From assembly GCF_035222275.1 (NCBI RefSeq), contig NC_085885.1, positions 1,488,001 to 1,552,000 of the forward strand: 64,000 nt of DNA. The letters are read 5' to 3'. Position numbers and translations under genes: made by a program. The stretch comes from Podospora bellae-mahoneyi (Eukaryota > Ascomycota > Sordariomycetes > Sordariales > Podosporaceae). The notes below the pieces were generated by a model. It did no database searches. It saw only the letters and a list, made by a program, of their open reading frames with translations, and was not told the origin of the DNA. Positions within the stretch are counted from its first letter, which is position 1; each line of letters begins with the position of its first letter. This document shows, one piece after another, positions 49,606 through 60,250 of this stretch.

Positions 49606-50542
49606 GTGTACAATGAATAAGGCACCTGCCAGTATCGTGAGCAATACGGATGATATACTATTCTTGAATATGAAAGGGTCCCAGCACTGCAAGTCAGCCA
49701 AACGTGTAGTAATCATTACAGCAGGACACAAGCCGCTGAGTTATCCTTGGAGGGCTATGAACCATCTTTTGAGATCTATCAACATTTCTTCAGCATATAT
49801 TAACTATCTTACGAGGCCTGCTGACTATCTTTCAAGGCCTTCGCTTATGTTTCGAGGCGTAGTTCAAAATACTATGCAGTGTTGGTTAACTTTGTAGCGC
49901 CACTGATTTATCTATAGCGTAAGACCACTTGACCTCTCCAAATCCAATCGTGATGGCCTTGCCCGATTCCCATAATAAAAGTAGACCTATACAAGGCCCA
50001 TAACAACAAACATAATAGAATAGTAAAAGCTGAGACAAAAGACAGAAAAGGTTAATACTAATGACTGGGAGAGCTGGAATCAAAGACTGAAAAAGCCCCG
50101 CCTAAAGACTGTGAAATTGAGACCAAAACTGGAACAGCTGGGCTCAAAGACTGAAAGCTAATAGGTACAACCGAAATAGGGAATCACAGACATTTCCATC
50201 GTACACTCCATTCTGGTATCAAGTAAGGTATCCGTAACACTGTCATCACCACATTAAACCGTCCCCCCCCCCCCTCCCCCGCTACTTCCCAACCCCAATT
50301 CTCCTCCTCAAACTCAACGGCTCCAACCTCCTAGCAACTTGCACCACCCCCTTCGAAGAAAACAACGTCTCCAACGACCTCATCTTCAACCCCACGCTAA
50401 TAAGCCCACTCGCCCCACCACTCCTCCCCCTCGCACCACTCGCCCTCTCCAAACAAGAAGCCCCACCACCACCACCACCACCACCACCACCGCTTGCACC
50501 AAAAGTTCCCCCCACCCCGCCTTTCCCCCCGACCTCAGACTC
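49606..50542. other. Convergent intergenic TTI2 / FIG4
   Basis: 3' flanks of two convergent genes. The minus frame after the FIG4 stop stays open to 50282 (see findings). A CAC/ACC triplet repeat (50462-50492) and a poly-C stretch (50264-50280) are present. No tRNA. Confidence 0.5.
50462..50492 (+). repeat. CAC triplet repeat
   Basis: About ten tandem CAC units (GGT on the minus strand), downstream of the FIG4 stop. Confidence 0.9.
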
Positions 50543-53500
50543 CTAATCCACCGGCTGCTGTTTAAACAAGCTCTTCCCCCTCAACCACTTCCTATAAGCC
50601 TTATACCTCTTCTTCTGCGCATCCTCCTCGGTAACCGTCAGCGGGTTCTCCCCCACCGTCACAGTCTCCAAATAGAACTCCCTATCCTGCTCCTGCTCCT
50701 CCTCCTCCTCCCTATCATCCCTCCTCGGCATCCCCAGCTTCTGGGGCCAGGGCGTCGAAATCGGCAGCCCCTCCCACTGCCAACTCCCATTGACATACTC
50801 CTGGTACTCTGGCTCGATTTCCGAGAGCGGTATCTCGCTCGACACCACCAGCGGTAAATTCTGCGGGTGCGAAATGTAACGCGCGTAGTCTTCCGCTTCT
50901 ACCGCGCTGACGGTGGGGTTGAGAGATTCCTGGACTACTTGGGTAAAAGTCCATTGTGCCGCGCGGGATTTCTCAAGGGCCGATTGTTTGTTTTTTGCTG
51001 CTTCGTCGCCGCTGTTGTCGTTGGGGTGGTGGGAGGTGTCTTTCATTATACCATGGGTGGCATGTTTGTCTGGTTGGAGCCAGCGGTGGGAGAAGATGCC
51101 TTTGCTGCCGCTTCCTGTGCTGGCTGTTGTGGTGGGAGTTGGTCCAGCATGGCCTGTCTTTTCGTTGATCGAGGATGTTTCCGCGTCGTCGGCCATGCGA
51201 ACCATGTCGTGGGGAGCAACGATTGTGACTTCTTTCTTGGCTTTCTTCTTTTCTTGCGCTTCACTGTCGCCCAGCTCGGTGCGGACTCGGAAGGGGCTGA
51301 GATCGTACCGGCCGTCGAGGGTTGATTTGAAGGGGATGTATCGGAGGGTGGAGTTCATTTTGTAAGAGAACATCTTGAGGAAGGAAGATAATGTGGAAGG
51401 GCGATAGTACTCAAGCCAGTAGTCATCGTAGGCCGACATTGGCTTGCTGGTGTGGGGAGCCTTTCCTTTGGTGGGCTGGTAGGGTGGGAGGACTCGCGGT
51501 TCGAGGAATTTCGGTGTATACCAACGGATGTAATCTCTTTTTCTCTTGTCAAGCCACGTGCGTGGGTTTTCGTGATGAAGGTAGTAGTCTGTTGCTAGAT
51601 CCCACAGCATTGGCTGGCCGTGGGCAAAAATATAGTTGCCCAGAAAAAGGTTGTAGGCTTCCTGGCGCTGCCCATCAAGAAAGGAGTTGTTGTAATACCG
51701 CTTGAAGCTCTCAATCATATCTCGGGAGTGACTTGTCCACTGGTTGATCTTGCGGTAAGTCTCCATCGTGTTGACGAGCTGTGAGCCGCCGTATTGGACG
51801 GCTATGGTGTCACCATGGTCATGGTACATGTGTGTGAACAAGTTGACAGCGTCGGTATCATAGTTGATGGCTGTGTCCCCAAGGATGCCGAGCGCGTAGA
51901 GTTGGTGTCCAAGTGCCCGCTTGCCAATGACAAACTGAGCGGCATTGGTTCTGTCGAGACAGTCTATGCAGTTTGTGCGCGCCACCCCGTTCTGGACGCG
52001 GATGGGAGATGTGTAACCGTCCCCATTGTGAAAGAAGCCCGTGGTGATCAATACATCTTCTGCGATCTCCTCAAGCGTCCCGATGACATCTTGATCACGA
52101 CTTTTCGCGGCACGGGACATGTCCCAAGCACGATGGATGATCTTCTTGTCTGCTGGTAAGAACTGGTTGAGGTAGTTGATGGCACGCGTGTATTCTTCGA
52201 GTAACTTGCTTTCTCGAGGTGTCCTCTCACGAGACTTTACCAGATTCAGTGCGTAGATGGGTGCCCCATAGCGCTCGAAGAGGTTATCAAAGTGCAGGGC
52301 GGCCGCACTGTAGAAGGGGTCGACCAGGTTCAGCTCGATTGGAGGTTTCGGAGTCACACCTGTGTTGTCCTGCGTCCAGTAGAGAGGAATAGACCCACGA
52401 TGTTGCACATACGAAGTATAAGAAGGGTTGGCGAAGAACTTGGGACCAGGCGCATGGAACGAGGTCGTGAGGGCCTCTGATACAATCTGCTCAGTCTCTA
52501 CATCATTGGCGACATAGCCCAAATCATTGGCGCCTCTCTTCAAGAAACGAGCGCCAGCAAAGTACCGACTGCGGCGAGCAATGACAGTGATGTGTGCTGT
52601 CCTGCCGTAGACCGAAACGGCGGCTTGGTCGATGTACCCGTGGATTATAGGGCGACACCAGTCATACGGCGCATTGAGAAGTTTCGCAACTGGCTGAAGC
52701 AAGTGGTTATTCCAGACAAACATGGAGTTGAAATCATCGTCAACCGCACAGGGGTGGCCATTGATTAGCGCAGCCCGCTCTCTGGTGATGTTGTACTGCA
52801 ATGTCCGCGTGATATCATACGAGTAGCTGTAGTAGAAGGAGCGCGTTAGATCCAAGTTGTTCAGAATTCCCAGGAATCTCGACTCCTCGGTGTTGGTGTT
52901 TCGTTGATCCACCTTGAGGTTGGGTGATGTTAAGGGAATGAGGTCGGTGCCGTCGATTTGGTAAACGTAGTGGCCGCCTATCATGGCCACAGTGCTCTTC
53001 TTGGTGATGAGAAGCATGTACCAGGGTCCGGTAAACTTGATGAACCCCAGCAAACCCCATGTCGTACATCGAAGCTTCAGTCCACCCGTTCCCTTGTTCC
53101 CATCGTCGATCGTATCTAGCAGCTCGTTCATATCCTTCTGAGTATATACTGTCTTGTCGTCGGTGATACTTAGTTCCGACTCGTCATCGTTGATCCTGTC
53201 GATCTTGAGGATACGATAACGCTTCTCTGTGACATCGCCGCCGACAATATAAAAGCGACTGGCTGTCTCGTACAAACTGAACCTATGCATCTTGTGCATC
53301 AACCTCGACCTGGGGCCTGCCCCATCGATACCCCCATATCCGAGGCGAACCTCCTCGTCTTCGTCATCTTCTGCCATTACTCCTACACCTGGCCGCGATG
53401 ATGCTGGGTCGGGGCTCGATGTTCGCAGGAAGGGTTTCGCGACAGCTGGCTCGTCCTCGTCGTTGTCGTCGCCTAGCCCCGCGCCAGCGCCTGTGCGCAA

Positions 53501-53782
53501 AGGTGCCGATTTACCAGAGGCTACAGAGTCTGTGTCGGCACTGTTGTGAAGCGGGGGAAACAGGACGGGCTCGGTCTCTGGGAGCTCGGGGACTCGGGAA
53601 AGGGGAGGAGGAGGGCCATTTTGGCTTTGGGCTTGAGACTGGCGTGGTAGCACTGGAACGGGAGTGGGAGTGGGAGTTTGGGGCACTGGAGCTGGTGTCT
53701 CGGGACCACCACCACCGCCTGCAGGTGTGGCAGCAACTAGGGCGCTGATCGCAAGTTGGGTTTCTGCTGTGTCGGCAGCCAT
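50543..53782 (-). CDS. fig4: FIG4-type phosphoinositide phosphatase (SAC domain)
   Basis: Polyphosphoinositide 5-phosphatase that, with Vac14 and Fab1/PIKfyve, controls PI(3,5)P2 on the vacuole. A single uninterrupted frame of 1079 residues. The start is the ATG at 53782 (MAADTAETQ). A Pro/Gly-rich disordered leader (to about 160) precedes the SAC domain: F-S-L-Y-E-T near 170, N-N-L-D-L-T-R-S-F-Y-Y-S-Y-S-Y-D-I-T and the catalytic C605-I-D-C-L-D-R611 (Cx5R) with following T-N. W-L-D-K-R-K-R-D-Y and the FIG4-type C-terminal region (about 780-1000) follow. It is longer than yeast Fig4 because of the leader and a Lys/Glu-rich insert. Stop is TAG; the same frame is open for 86 further codons. It converges with TTI2 and is divergent from the membrane-protein gene. 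Confidence 0.95.
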   Translation of the reverse strand: MAADTAETQLAISALVAATPAGGGGGPETPAPVPQTPTPTPVPVLPRQSQAQSQNGPPPPLSRVPELPETEPVLFPPLHNSADTDSVASGKSAPLRTGAGAGLGDDNDEDEPAVAKPFLRTSSPDPASSRPGVGVMAEDDEDEEVRLGYGGIDGAGPRSRLMHKMHRFSLYETASRFYIVGGDVTEKRYRILKIDRINDDESELSITDDKTVYTQKDMNELLDTIDDGNKGTGGLKLRCTTWGLLGFIKFTGPWYMLLITKKSTVAMIGGHYVYQIDGTDLIPLTSPNLKVDQRNTNTEESRFLGILNNLDLTRSFYYSYSYDITRTLQYNITRERAALINGHPCAVDDDFNSMFVWNNHLLQPVAKLLNAPYDWCRPIIHGYIDQAAVSVYGRTAHITVIARRSRYFAGARFLKRGANDLGYVANDVETEQIVSEALTTSFHAPGPKFFANPSYTSYVQHRGSIPLYWTQDNTGVTPKPPIELNLVDPFYSAAALHFDNLFERYGAPIYALNLVKSRERTPRESKLLEEYTRAINYLNQFLPADKKIIHRAWDMSRAAKSRDQDVIGTLEEIAEDVLITTGFFHNGDGYTSPIRVQNGVARTNCIDCLDRTNAAQFVIGKRALGHQLYALGILGDTAINYDTDAVNLFTHMYHDHGDTIAVQYGGSQLVNTMETYRKINQWTSHSRDMIESFKRYYNNSFLDGQRQEAYNLFLGNYIFAHGQPMLWDLATDYYLHHENPRTWLDKRKRDYIRWYTPKFLEPRVLPPYQPTKGKAPHTSKPMSAYDDYWLEYYRPSTLSSFLKMFSYKMNSTLRYIPFKSTLDGRYDLSPFRVRTELGDSEAQEKKKAKKEVTIVAPHDMVRMADDAETSSINEKTGHAGPTPTTTASTGSGSKGIFSHRWLQPDKHATHGIMKDTSHHPNDNSGDEAAKNKQSALEKSRAAQWTFTQVVQESLNPTVSAVEAEDYARYISHPQNLPLVVSSEIPLSEIEPEYQEYVNGSWQWEGLPISTPWPQKLGMPRRDDREEEEEQEQDREFYLETVTVGENPLTVTEEDAQKKRYKAYRKWLRGKSLFKQQPVD

Positions 53783-54817
53783 ATTCACCAGTTCCCCATC
53801 GTACCAGAGTTAATGTGTCAGCCGTGATAGGCGATAGGGCGGTAGGGTAGTGGAGGAGAGGTCGGTGTGGGTTCAGTTGAGGTCGGTCAGCGGCAAGCAT
53901 GAAGCACGGTGATGTAATAGGTGGGGTGGGACCAGCTTGTACAAAACGAAATTGCTTACACAAAACACACAATAAACAGTGGCTAATTGAATAACACGAA
54001 GACCTTTTAACTATCAACTAACACACCTTCTATAAGTTCTTTCTCTGAGGGCCATTCGATGGTTCTAGAGGCAAGTCTGTCATCTTTGAATACCTGCTAT
54101 TCTGTCCAAAATGTGGTGGACCGCACTGGATGGACGCCTGAATCAAGTGATCCACCTCATCTCATCCCACAGTCTCAGACGCAGTTCTTGAGATGAGGTT
54201 CACAAAGAAAGCCTTGTATTACGACATTTCTTACGTATTAACTGCATTCTGGCACTCAAATGTTGTGTATAACATTACTCTTGACAAATCTGCGCTCTTG
54301 GGTTCCTGAGCACGGTTGACCCGTTTAGAGTTTGACTTTCAACGAGCACTCTTGGCTCAGAGTTGTCGAAGAAGAACCACGACAGCTTCATGTCCGGGCG
54401 CAAGATGTTCCAGCTTAACCTTCCGTCCCTCGGAATAGTGGATGATCAGGATTCACCGACTGATTATTCCTATCGCGTTTGTTCATTTTGTCACTTGCTA
54501 ATGCTTCCAACATGGTTCTTAGGCATTTGCACGGGTTCAAGGGCACCAACATGTCAAGAGACATCTCAATCTTTATTAGTGCTATGGGGAAACAAGCTGT
54601 CTTCCGGTTTTCTGGTCCTGCGTGCCATTCGTTTTGCCTTGGTTCCATGGCTCCCACTAAATAAGCTTCAGGCTGGCGTTCAAGTGGCCCGGCAACTCTT
54701 CACCTTGAGCCATGCCCTCGAGCACCTCGGAAGCATGCGGGTCGTCCGCGCGTCACCTTGTAATCCTCACTCCGTCTCGGAGATTCAACATTGCGGTCTA
54801 ATCCTTCCCGTAGGATC
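53783..54817. other. Divergent intergenic FIG4 / membrane protein
   Basis: Shared upstream DNA. A plus frame open from 54363 has no proper start and no domain. No repeat or RNA gene seen. Confidence 0.5.
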
Positions 54818-56777
54818 ATGGCCTACTCGACGAAAGTTGTCGGGCCTTTATCGAGTCCGCGCGGTAGGGAAGACAATGTCCTGGTCATTCCCGAACCTCC
54901 TCCTCCTCCAAGGCCATCGCTCCCTGGCCGCCGTGTCAAGCAGGTTGCGCCTTTTTCTCATCCGGAAATCACTCGCCGGCGGCCCTTACGATCCACTACC
55001 GTCTTGACAGAGTATACCACTATTACCACCACCCCCGTCGTTGTTGTCTTGGTCGAAGGTCCTTTCACTGCTGGCCATCCCCAAGACACGACCACCACAC
55101 AAAAAACAAACCCTTTGTTTTCTACCAAGCGAGGAACACTGTTAACAAGGACAAGGTAGGGAGAGCTTCACCAGCCGCAGGAGCTGACGGCTGACACCAG
55201 ATCCAGGATCGCTGGAGTGGCAGAGCCCACTCGGACAATCTCTGTGGCCATGGATGCCGCGTGAGTGTGCTCGATATCGGCAGTTATATGGCGGAGAAGT
55301 TGAGCTGACAGAGCCTGTCCAGCCCGTATGCCCCTCCGCCGGAACCGACAGCGTCTGCGGCCGTCAACCTCCCTCAGGGTCCAGGAAATGGAGCGATGCT
55401 CACAGGGGAGTGTGCGTCGGCGCAGTATACACTCATCGATGATGGCGGACCGACCATGATATATGCGCCCTTTGTGGGCTGTATCAACAATAAACCAGAT
55501 TGCTGTCCCTATACACCCGCAACCATGGCTCAAAAGTTCAAGGCCGTTGGCACAGCCAGTTCCGGTGTGTTTCCCACTCCGCAAAATCAGAAAGATTCCA
55601 CAATGAAAAGTTGTGCTGCCGATTACTACTCCGTCTCTGAAAGTTGCTGCCCAAGGTACGTCATCATGTCGTCTGAAGAAGAAGCCGTGAACATCAAAAA
55701 CTGATTACAGGTCATAGCGGCTACGCACTTTGGACCTCCGTCATGGGTGGCCAAACACCATGTATAAGGGCTCTCACAGCAACCACCGAGGTGCAGCCCA
55801 TCACCAACGCGCCGGCCGCGACAACAACGAAACCGACCATGGCCGTCACGGGCGTTGTCTTTGCCATGGCCTATCCACTGGAGGAAACCTCGGGAGGACT
55901 CCCGAGTGGAACAATCGCAGGCATAGTCGTGGGCATCATCATGGGAGTATTCTTCCTAGCGGCGGTGATATTCTTCAGTTGCCGCTACCGGCGCAGCAAA
56001 CAACTGAAGAACTTCAAGAAGGAACTCCATCAAAACTTCTATGGCGATAACGGGACTGGAACGTCGGAAGTTCCGACGCTCGTTAACAATACGAACGCCA
56101 ACAGTATACGGGGAAGCACTACTACCACGATGGCGCATCATCGGCCACAAAGCTCCCTTTGCCGCACCCAGTACCTCCACCACAAGACCATCAAGCGCGA
56201 CTCGGTCGCCAGCCTCGGGCACAAAGAGGAGCGAGACTTGTCCCAGGTCGATAACCCCGCCAAACGATACACACCCGACTCGGCCTACCCCCAAAGACCG
56301 CCAGCAAGGGAAGCGATGGTAAGGCGGGAATCATCAGTACACAGTCTGGATTCGCAACTATCTCTCCATGATGAGAACTGTTACGACAACATCTTGCCCT
56401 CCCCGGGCACGCCAGGGACTTTGGCAAATGGGAATAATGATCACAATATCCGCAACAGCAGCTATAATCCAACCAACGATTGGGTTGTCTCTGGGTCGGA
56501 ATTGCACCTGGCAAAACCGCAGAGGCTGTCGAGGGGATACCCGAGGATAGTGTACACTCATTCCCATGGACATGGGAGCAATACAAGTGTGCCGACTACG
56601 GTGAATGGTGGCGAGGGTGGGGGAGCGGGGAGGCTGTCGACCTCTACGTCAGGGAGTGCGAGCGGGTCGGGAAGTATTTGCAGTAGGCCGTCGACAAGGT
56701 TGGAAGTTATGCCGGGAACGCCGGAGGAGGATAATAAGACCAATGGGAACAGGGAGAGGCAGAAGGTTGAGGTTTGA
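54818..56777 (+). CDS. Uncharacterised single-pass membrane protein with Cys-rich ectodomain
   Basis: Not recognised beyond its layout. Preferred model: exons 54818-55155, 55201-55260, 55323-55655 and 55718-56777, giving 596 residues. The splices keep one frame: T-R-T-R-S-R-I-A-G-V, D-A-A-P-Y-A-P-P-P, and C-C-P-S-G-Y-A-L-W. The N-terminal part is Pro/Thr-rich (E-P-P-P-P-P-R-P). A Cys-rich block follows (L-T-G-E-C, C-I-N-N-K-P-D-C-C-P, S-E-S-C-C-P-S-G-Y, Q-T-P-C), then a Thr-rich stalk, one transmembrane helix (about 308-332, I-A-G-I-V-V-G-I-I-M-G-V-F-F), a basic stop-transfer C-R-Y-R-R-S-K and a long disordered cytosolic tail with phosphorylation-type R-R-E-S-S motifs. No signal peptide is visible in either start model. 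A shorter form could start at the ATG at 55250 (467 residues). The layout resembles fungal surface sensor-like proteins; function is unknown. Confidence 0.65.
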
Positions 56778-58180
56778 GTGGGAAGGTTGGAAGGAGATTG
56801 GTACTTTGATGTTATGATTGTGATAGAGATTGATGTGGATGATGGATATGTTTATAAAGATGCTTTTGGGATATGAAGGAGAAGGGGGAGGGATATCCGC
56901 AAGGGGATACGACAGAGACAGACAACAACAACCACGGACATAGGACGTTAGAGTGGACGGCCTATGGTCAGAGCAGTTGGTGAGAGAAGGAATGGTGGAT
57001 CAAGACGAAGAATGATCTAGAAAGTGGGAGGATATCTGTCTGTGACCTGTTTTGTCTCATGAACCATCGTTGGAGGGTGAGTAGGTACATGACCTTTTTT
57101 TCTTTTTCTTTTGATACGTCAAAACAAATGAACATATGTCGTACATGGACAAGATATGGATAGGAACAAAACGAAGAGAATGAGTATTCCGGGGACGGTC
57201 TCTGGGGGTTAAGATTAAAACTGGTCGTTATGGGTTGGGTTTGGGGATACACCGTTATTCTGTTCTTATCTCTCGTTGTCCACTTCACCTTGCAGAGGTC
57301 TCTATCCTTCTTTTGATGGGGATATTTTAATAGTGGGTTCTCTTCTGGAACTATTGCATGATGAGGGATATCTGTGATGCACAATGACAACTTCTGTGTC
57401 CCCTATATCCAACTCCCAAGCCCGTCATCCTCCAAGTTGTGTTAAAGAACCAAAACCTATAACGTGACATCAGCTTACATTCCACCCTTTCGTTTCACAG
57501 AATCATCCCGTCCATCGACACAATCGGATTCGCTGGACCAAAAACACAACAACCCTTATCTGTTCCCACTCGGCAATCAATACCGAACAATTTAAAACCT
57601 CCGATCTTAAGGGTCCTTTTTTCCCACGGCAATGCAAGCTGCACAATGATATCAGCTCTTGGCTTTTGCCCCGCCCCTAATTCCAATCGTCCGATCGGTT
57701 GGGCATCAGAGGAGGGAACCTCGTCAGTCATGTTGTGTAACCCCTCACTTTTTTTCTAGAACTCTCGTTGGGTGGTGTATGCTGACTGGCTCAGATTTTA
57801 CAAAAGCAGGGAAGTGATCGACAAGAGTGACGCACCTCCCGGATTCTTCCAGCTCAACCACCATCCACGCTTCACCAACGCGGGGTATGGGGTAAAAATC
57901 AGGTTATTCGTCCGGGAACACAAAGAACAGAAAAAAGTTAGTTATATCCCCATCCCCATGTCCAGACGGGGAAAATGGAATATCAAAAAGGGGTGTGTGT
58001 TTGTTCAATAAAGCATTCCGTCAAAATCAACAAATATTTGTCAACTGGTCTTGGCAAAGGTGAATAGGGGTCGCTTCAAGACTCAAAATCATCACTCATC
58101 ACCTCACCAGTTTCATCTCATGACACTTTTTTTTCTTCACTTTTTATGATTTACGATCTATAGAGAGAAATTAATCTGTA
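56778..58180. other. Intergenic, membrane protein / Arg-Ser-rich gene
   Basis: No supported gene. A 78-codon minus frame (57495-57731) and a 79-codon plus frame (57772-58011) lack recognisable features. T-rich stretch near 57090-57115. Confidence 0.45.
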
Positions 58181-59317
58181 ATGCCTACCCGTCCATCAAG
58201 ATTACCCCGGCGCATCAGTCATTCCACGCCCCCAAGCACAACGTACGCTCGGGATTACACCGAACACGACGATGATGATGACAGTTCCAGAAGACCGCGA
58301 AGGGGTCGAGCAGATGATCACCATCATCGACGACACAGAAGAAGGAGGAGTGTCGAGTCAGACGATGGAATTTACCATGATCCAAGAGATCGCTGCTCTC
58401 ACAAGAGTCGAGGAAGGGGAAGAAGTGTCGACTCAGACGACGACACTTACCGCGAGTCAAGAGAGAAGCGCTCTCGCAGAAGCCAAAGAAGGGACAGAAG
58501 CACCGATTCCGAGGACAGCACTTACCACGGCAGGTCCCGACATCAAAGCCGAAGAAGAGACAGGAGCATCGACTCACAAGACAAGCGCCACCACTCGCAT
58601 GACGAAGAAACCTCAAGACGAGGTCGACATCGATCAGTACGCCACCCCCTGAGAGGTTCACACCGATCGCCATCTCGATCATCATCAGCCTCTGCCTCCT
58701 CATCAGAGAGCGACTTTGACCGTGTCCGTGACCCTTCCCCCAAACAGCCCGGTCGTCTCCGCCGCCTAGCCCGCAGCGTCAGCCGTCTAGGTCGTCGTCG
58801 CAAACCATCCGTCTCATCGCGTTCCAGGTCCAGGAGTCGCAAGGGCAGGGAAGACTCGCACCTCCGCTCCAGATCGCACCCACCCCACCACCACCACTCC
58901 TCATCAAAACACAACGAATCCCACTCTCCCGCAGACATCATATACACAGCCGCACGCACCGCCTTTGAAGCAGGAGCAGTGGCCGCTCTCAAGCTGCGGG
59001 ATGATCCCTCGCCATTGATAGGTGCCAAAGGTGGCAAGATTGTCGCTGCCGCCGTCGGAGCTGCTGTTGTCGACACGTTCATCGACCAAAAGCACCCTAA
59101 GCGGAAAGGAGGGTTGAGACACACTGTCATGAGGCAGGCTACTCAGATGGCGATAGGAAACATCGTTATGCCGGCTGTCATACACGCTGATAAGAGACAC
59201 GGAAAGGGAGTCCCGGTGCAGACAAGTGTAAGGGGCAAAAATGCATGGTTTGGGAATATGAAGGCTGCTGGTGCAAAGGCCGGAGGGGGCGTGAGAGCGG
59301 GTGGTGGGAGGAGGTAA
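58181..59317 (+). CDS. Arg/Ser/Asp-rich repeat protein with C-terminal small-residue domain
   Basis: Uncharacterised, 378 residues, no intron. After a basic leader, an acidic run and a His/Arg run, about four degenerate tandem units of 22-26 residues span residues 56-150, each opening R-S-x-[D/E]-S-x-D and often followed by Tyr. These read as RS/SD phosphorylation motifs. A second Arg/Ser stretch (150-245) includes S-R-S-R-S-R-S-R-K. The C-terminal 125 residues are the only folded-looking part: Y-T-A-A-R-T-A-F-E-A-G-A-V-A-A, G-K-I-V-A-A-A-V-G-A-A-V-V-D-T-F-I-D, then a basic H-P-K-R-K-G-G-L-R-H and an Ala/Gly tail. A similar Ala/Gly-rich G-A-x-x-D-x-x-I-D block is common in fungal proteins of unknown function. 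The RS content suggests a nuclear or RNA-linked role, which is inference. Confidence 0.7.
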   Translation: MPTRPSRLPRRISHSTPPSTTYARDYTEHDDDDDSSRRPRRGRADDHHHRRHRRRRSVESDDGIYHDPRDRCSHKSRGRGRSVDSDDDTYRESREKRSRRSQRRDRSTDSEDSTYHGRSRHQSRRRDRSIDSQDKRHHSHDEETSRRGRHRSVRHPLRGSHRSPSRSSSASASSSESDFDRVRDPSPKQPGRLRRLARSVSRLGRRRKPSVSSRSRSRSRKGREDSHLRSRSHPPHHHHSSSKHNESHSPADIIYTAARTAFEAGAVAALKLRDDPSPLIGAKGGKIVAAAVGAAVVDTFIDQKHPKRKGGLRHTVMRQATQMAIGNIVMPAVIHADKRHGKGVPVQTSVRGKNAWFGNMKAAGAKAGGGVRAGGGRR

Positions 59318-60250
59318 GTTGGAGAGATGCATAATTTTCTGCCGTTGTACCATGTTTGGTCTCGTTTCATTATGGGTGCTGACTGCGGGATTGATGTCGT
59401 TCTGGAAGGCGGCTGCAATAATGACCTGATGTCTGTAACGAATAAAAGATTGGTAAAAAAAAGACTGCAGAGATAGCATGAAACAATGGACTTGCATTTA
59501 CATGACAGCAAGAATGTAGCCTGCCTTTGTCAATCAGCGTTCTCCGAAACTGTAATTAGACGTTCTTTTAGGCCTGTCTGATACAGACAATATGAGCTCA
59601 CCTAGTCTTACCCACCAAACATCCCTTTGGTGGCATCTTTCAGCTAGTGTCTCCAATTCGTGGCAGTTTATTAGCGATCTTCTCAAGTAAAACGGTAGAC
59701 TGTTGATATCTCCGCATCGCTGACCTTTATTAGTGCGCACTTTGAAGGGGACCGTCGGGTCTAGGCTTGAAACCGACAGCTTTTTATCTCTGAATATCAG
59801 GCCCAAGGTCATTGAATGGGCATCGGTTCCTGGCCCGGCTCCTGTACAGAGGCAGGTCCTGTCTTAGATCTTGGCATGGACTCGGTGTCTGGCAAAAACA
59901 ACACTAGGGAATGTCGGACGGCGGTTTATTGCCGCTTTGAGGTATTCAGCTCCAGCCGCTCAGCCACGGACTCTCTCCAAATCGGACCCCGAACCAGCTT
60001 ATGTGAGGCGCTCTGCAACGGCGCTCTAAGCAAGACCGATGCGGTAGTTTAAATGGAAAGGCAACGGCCGTAACGGTTTGATTCAGAGTCAGCCTCACCC
60101 TCCAGGCATTGTCCCAGTGATTTTGTGTAGATAGCATCCAGACTTACAAAGAGCCTCTTCCCCGAATCCACCGTCCATCTCGACCTCGACTTGCTATATT
60201 CCAACATCTGATCTCGCTAGGCAACCCACCAAGTCAAAAAAAGAAAAAAG
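59318..60250. other. Intergenic, Arg-Ser-rich gene / FSH hydrolase
   Basis: No gene recognised. Contains the 3' flank of the repeat protein and the leader of the hydrolase. Open frames are short and overlapping. Confidence 0.5.

Noticed and set aside
57495-57731. 78-codon minus frame
   Set aside because: No similarity, no splice context and position in an ordinary intergenic region; it cannot be told from chance.
58272-58652. Second plus frame inside the Arg/Ser repeat gene
   Set aside because: It follows from the purine-rich tandem repeat composition; the annotated frame has the start, the folded C-terminal domain and the longer span.
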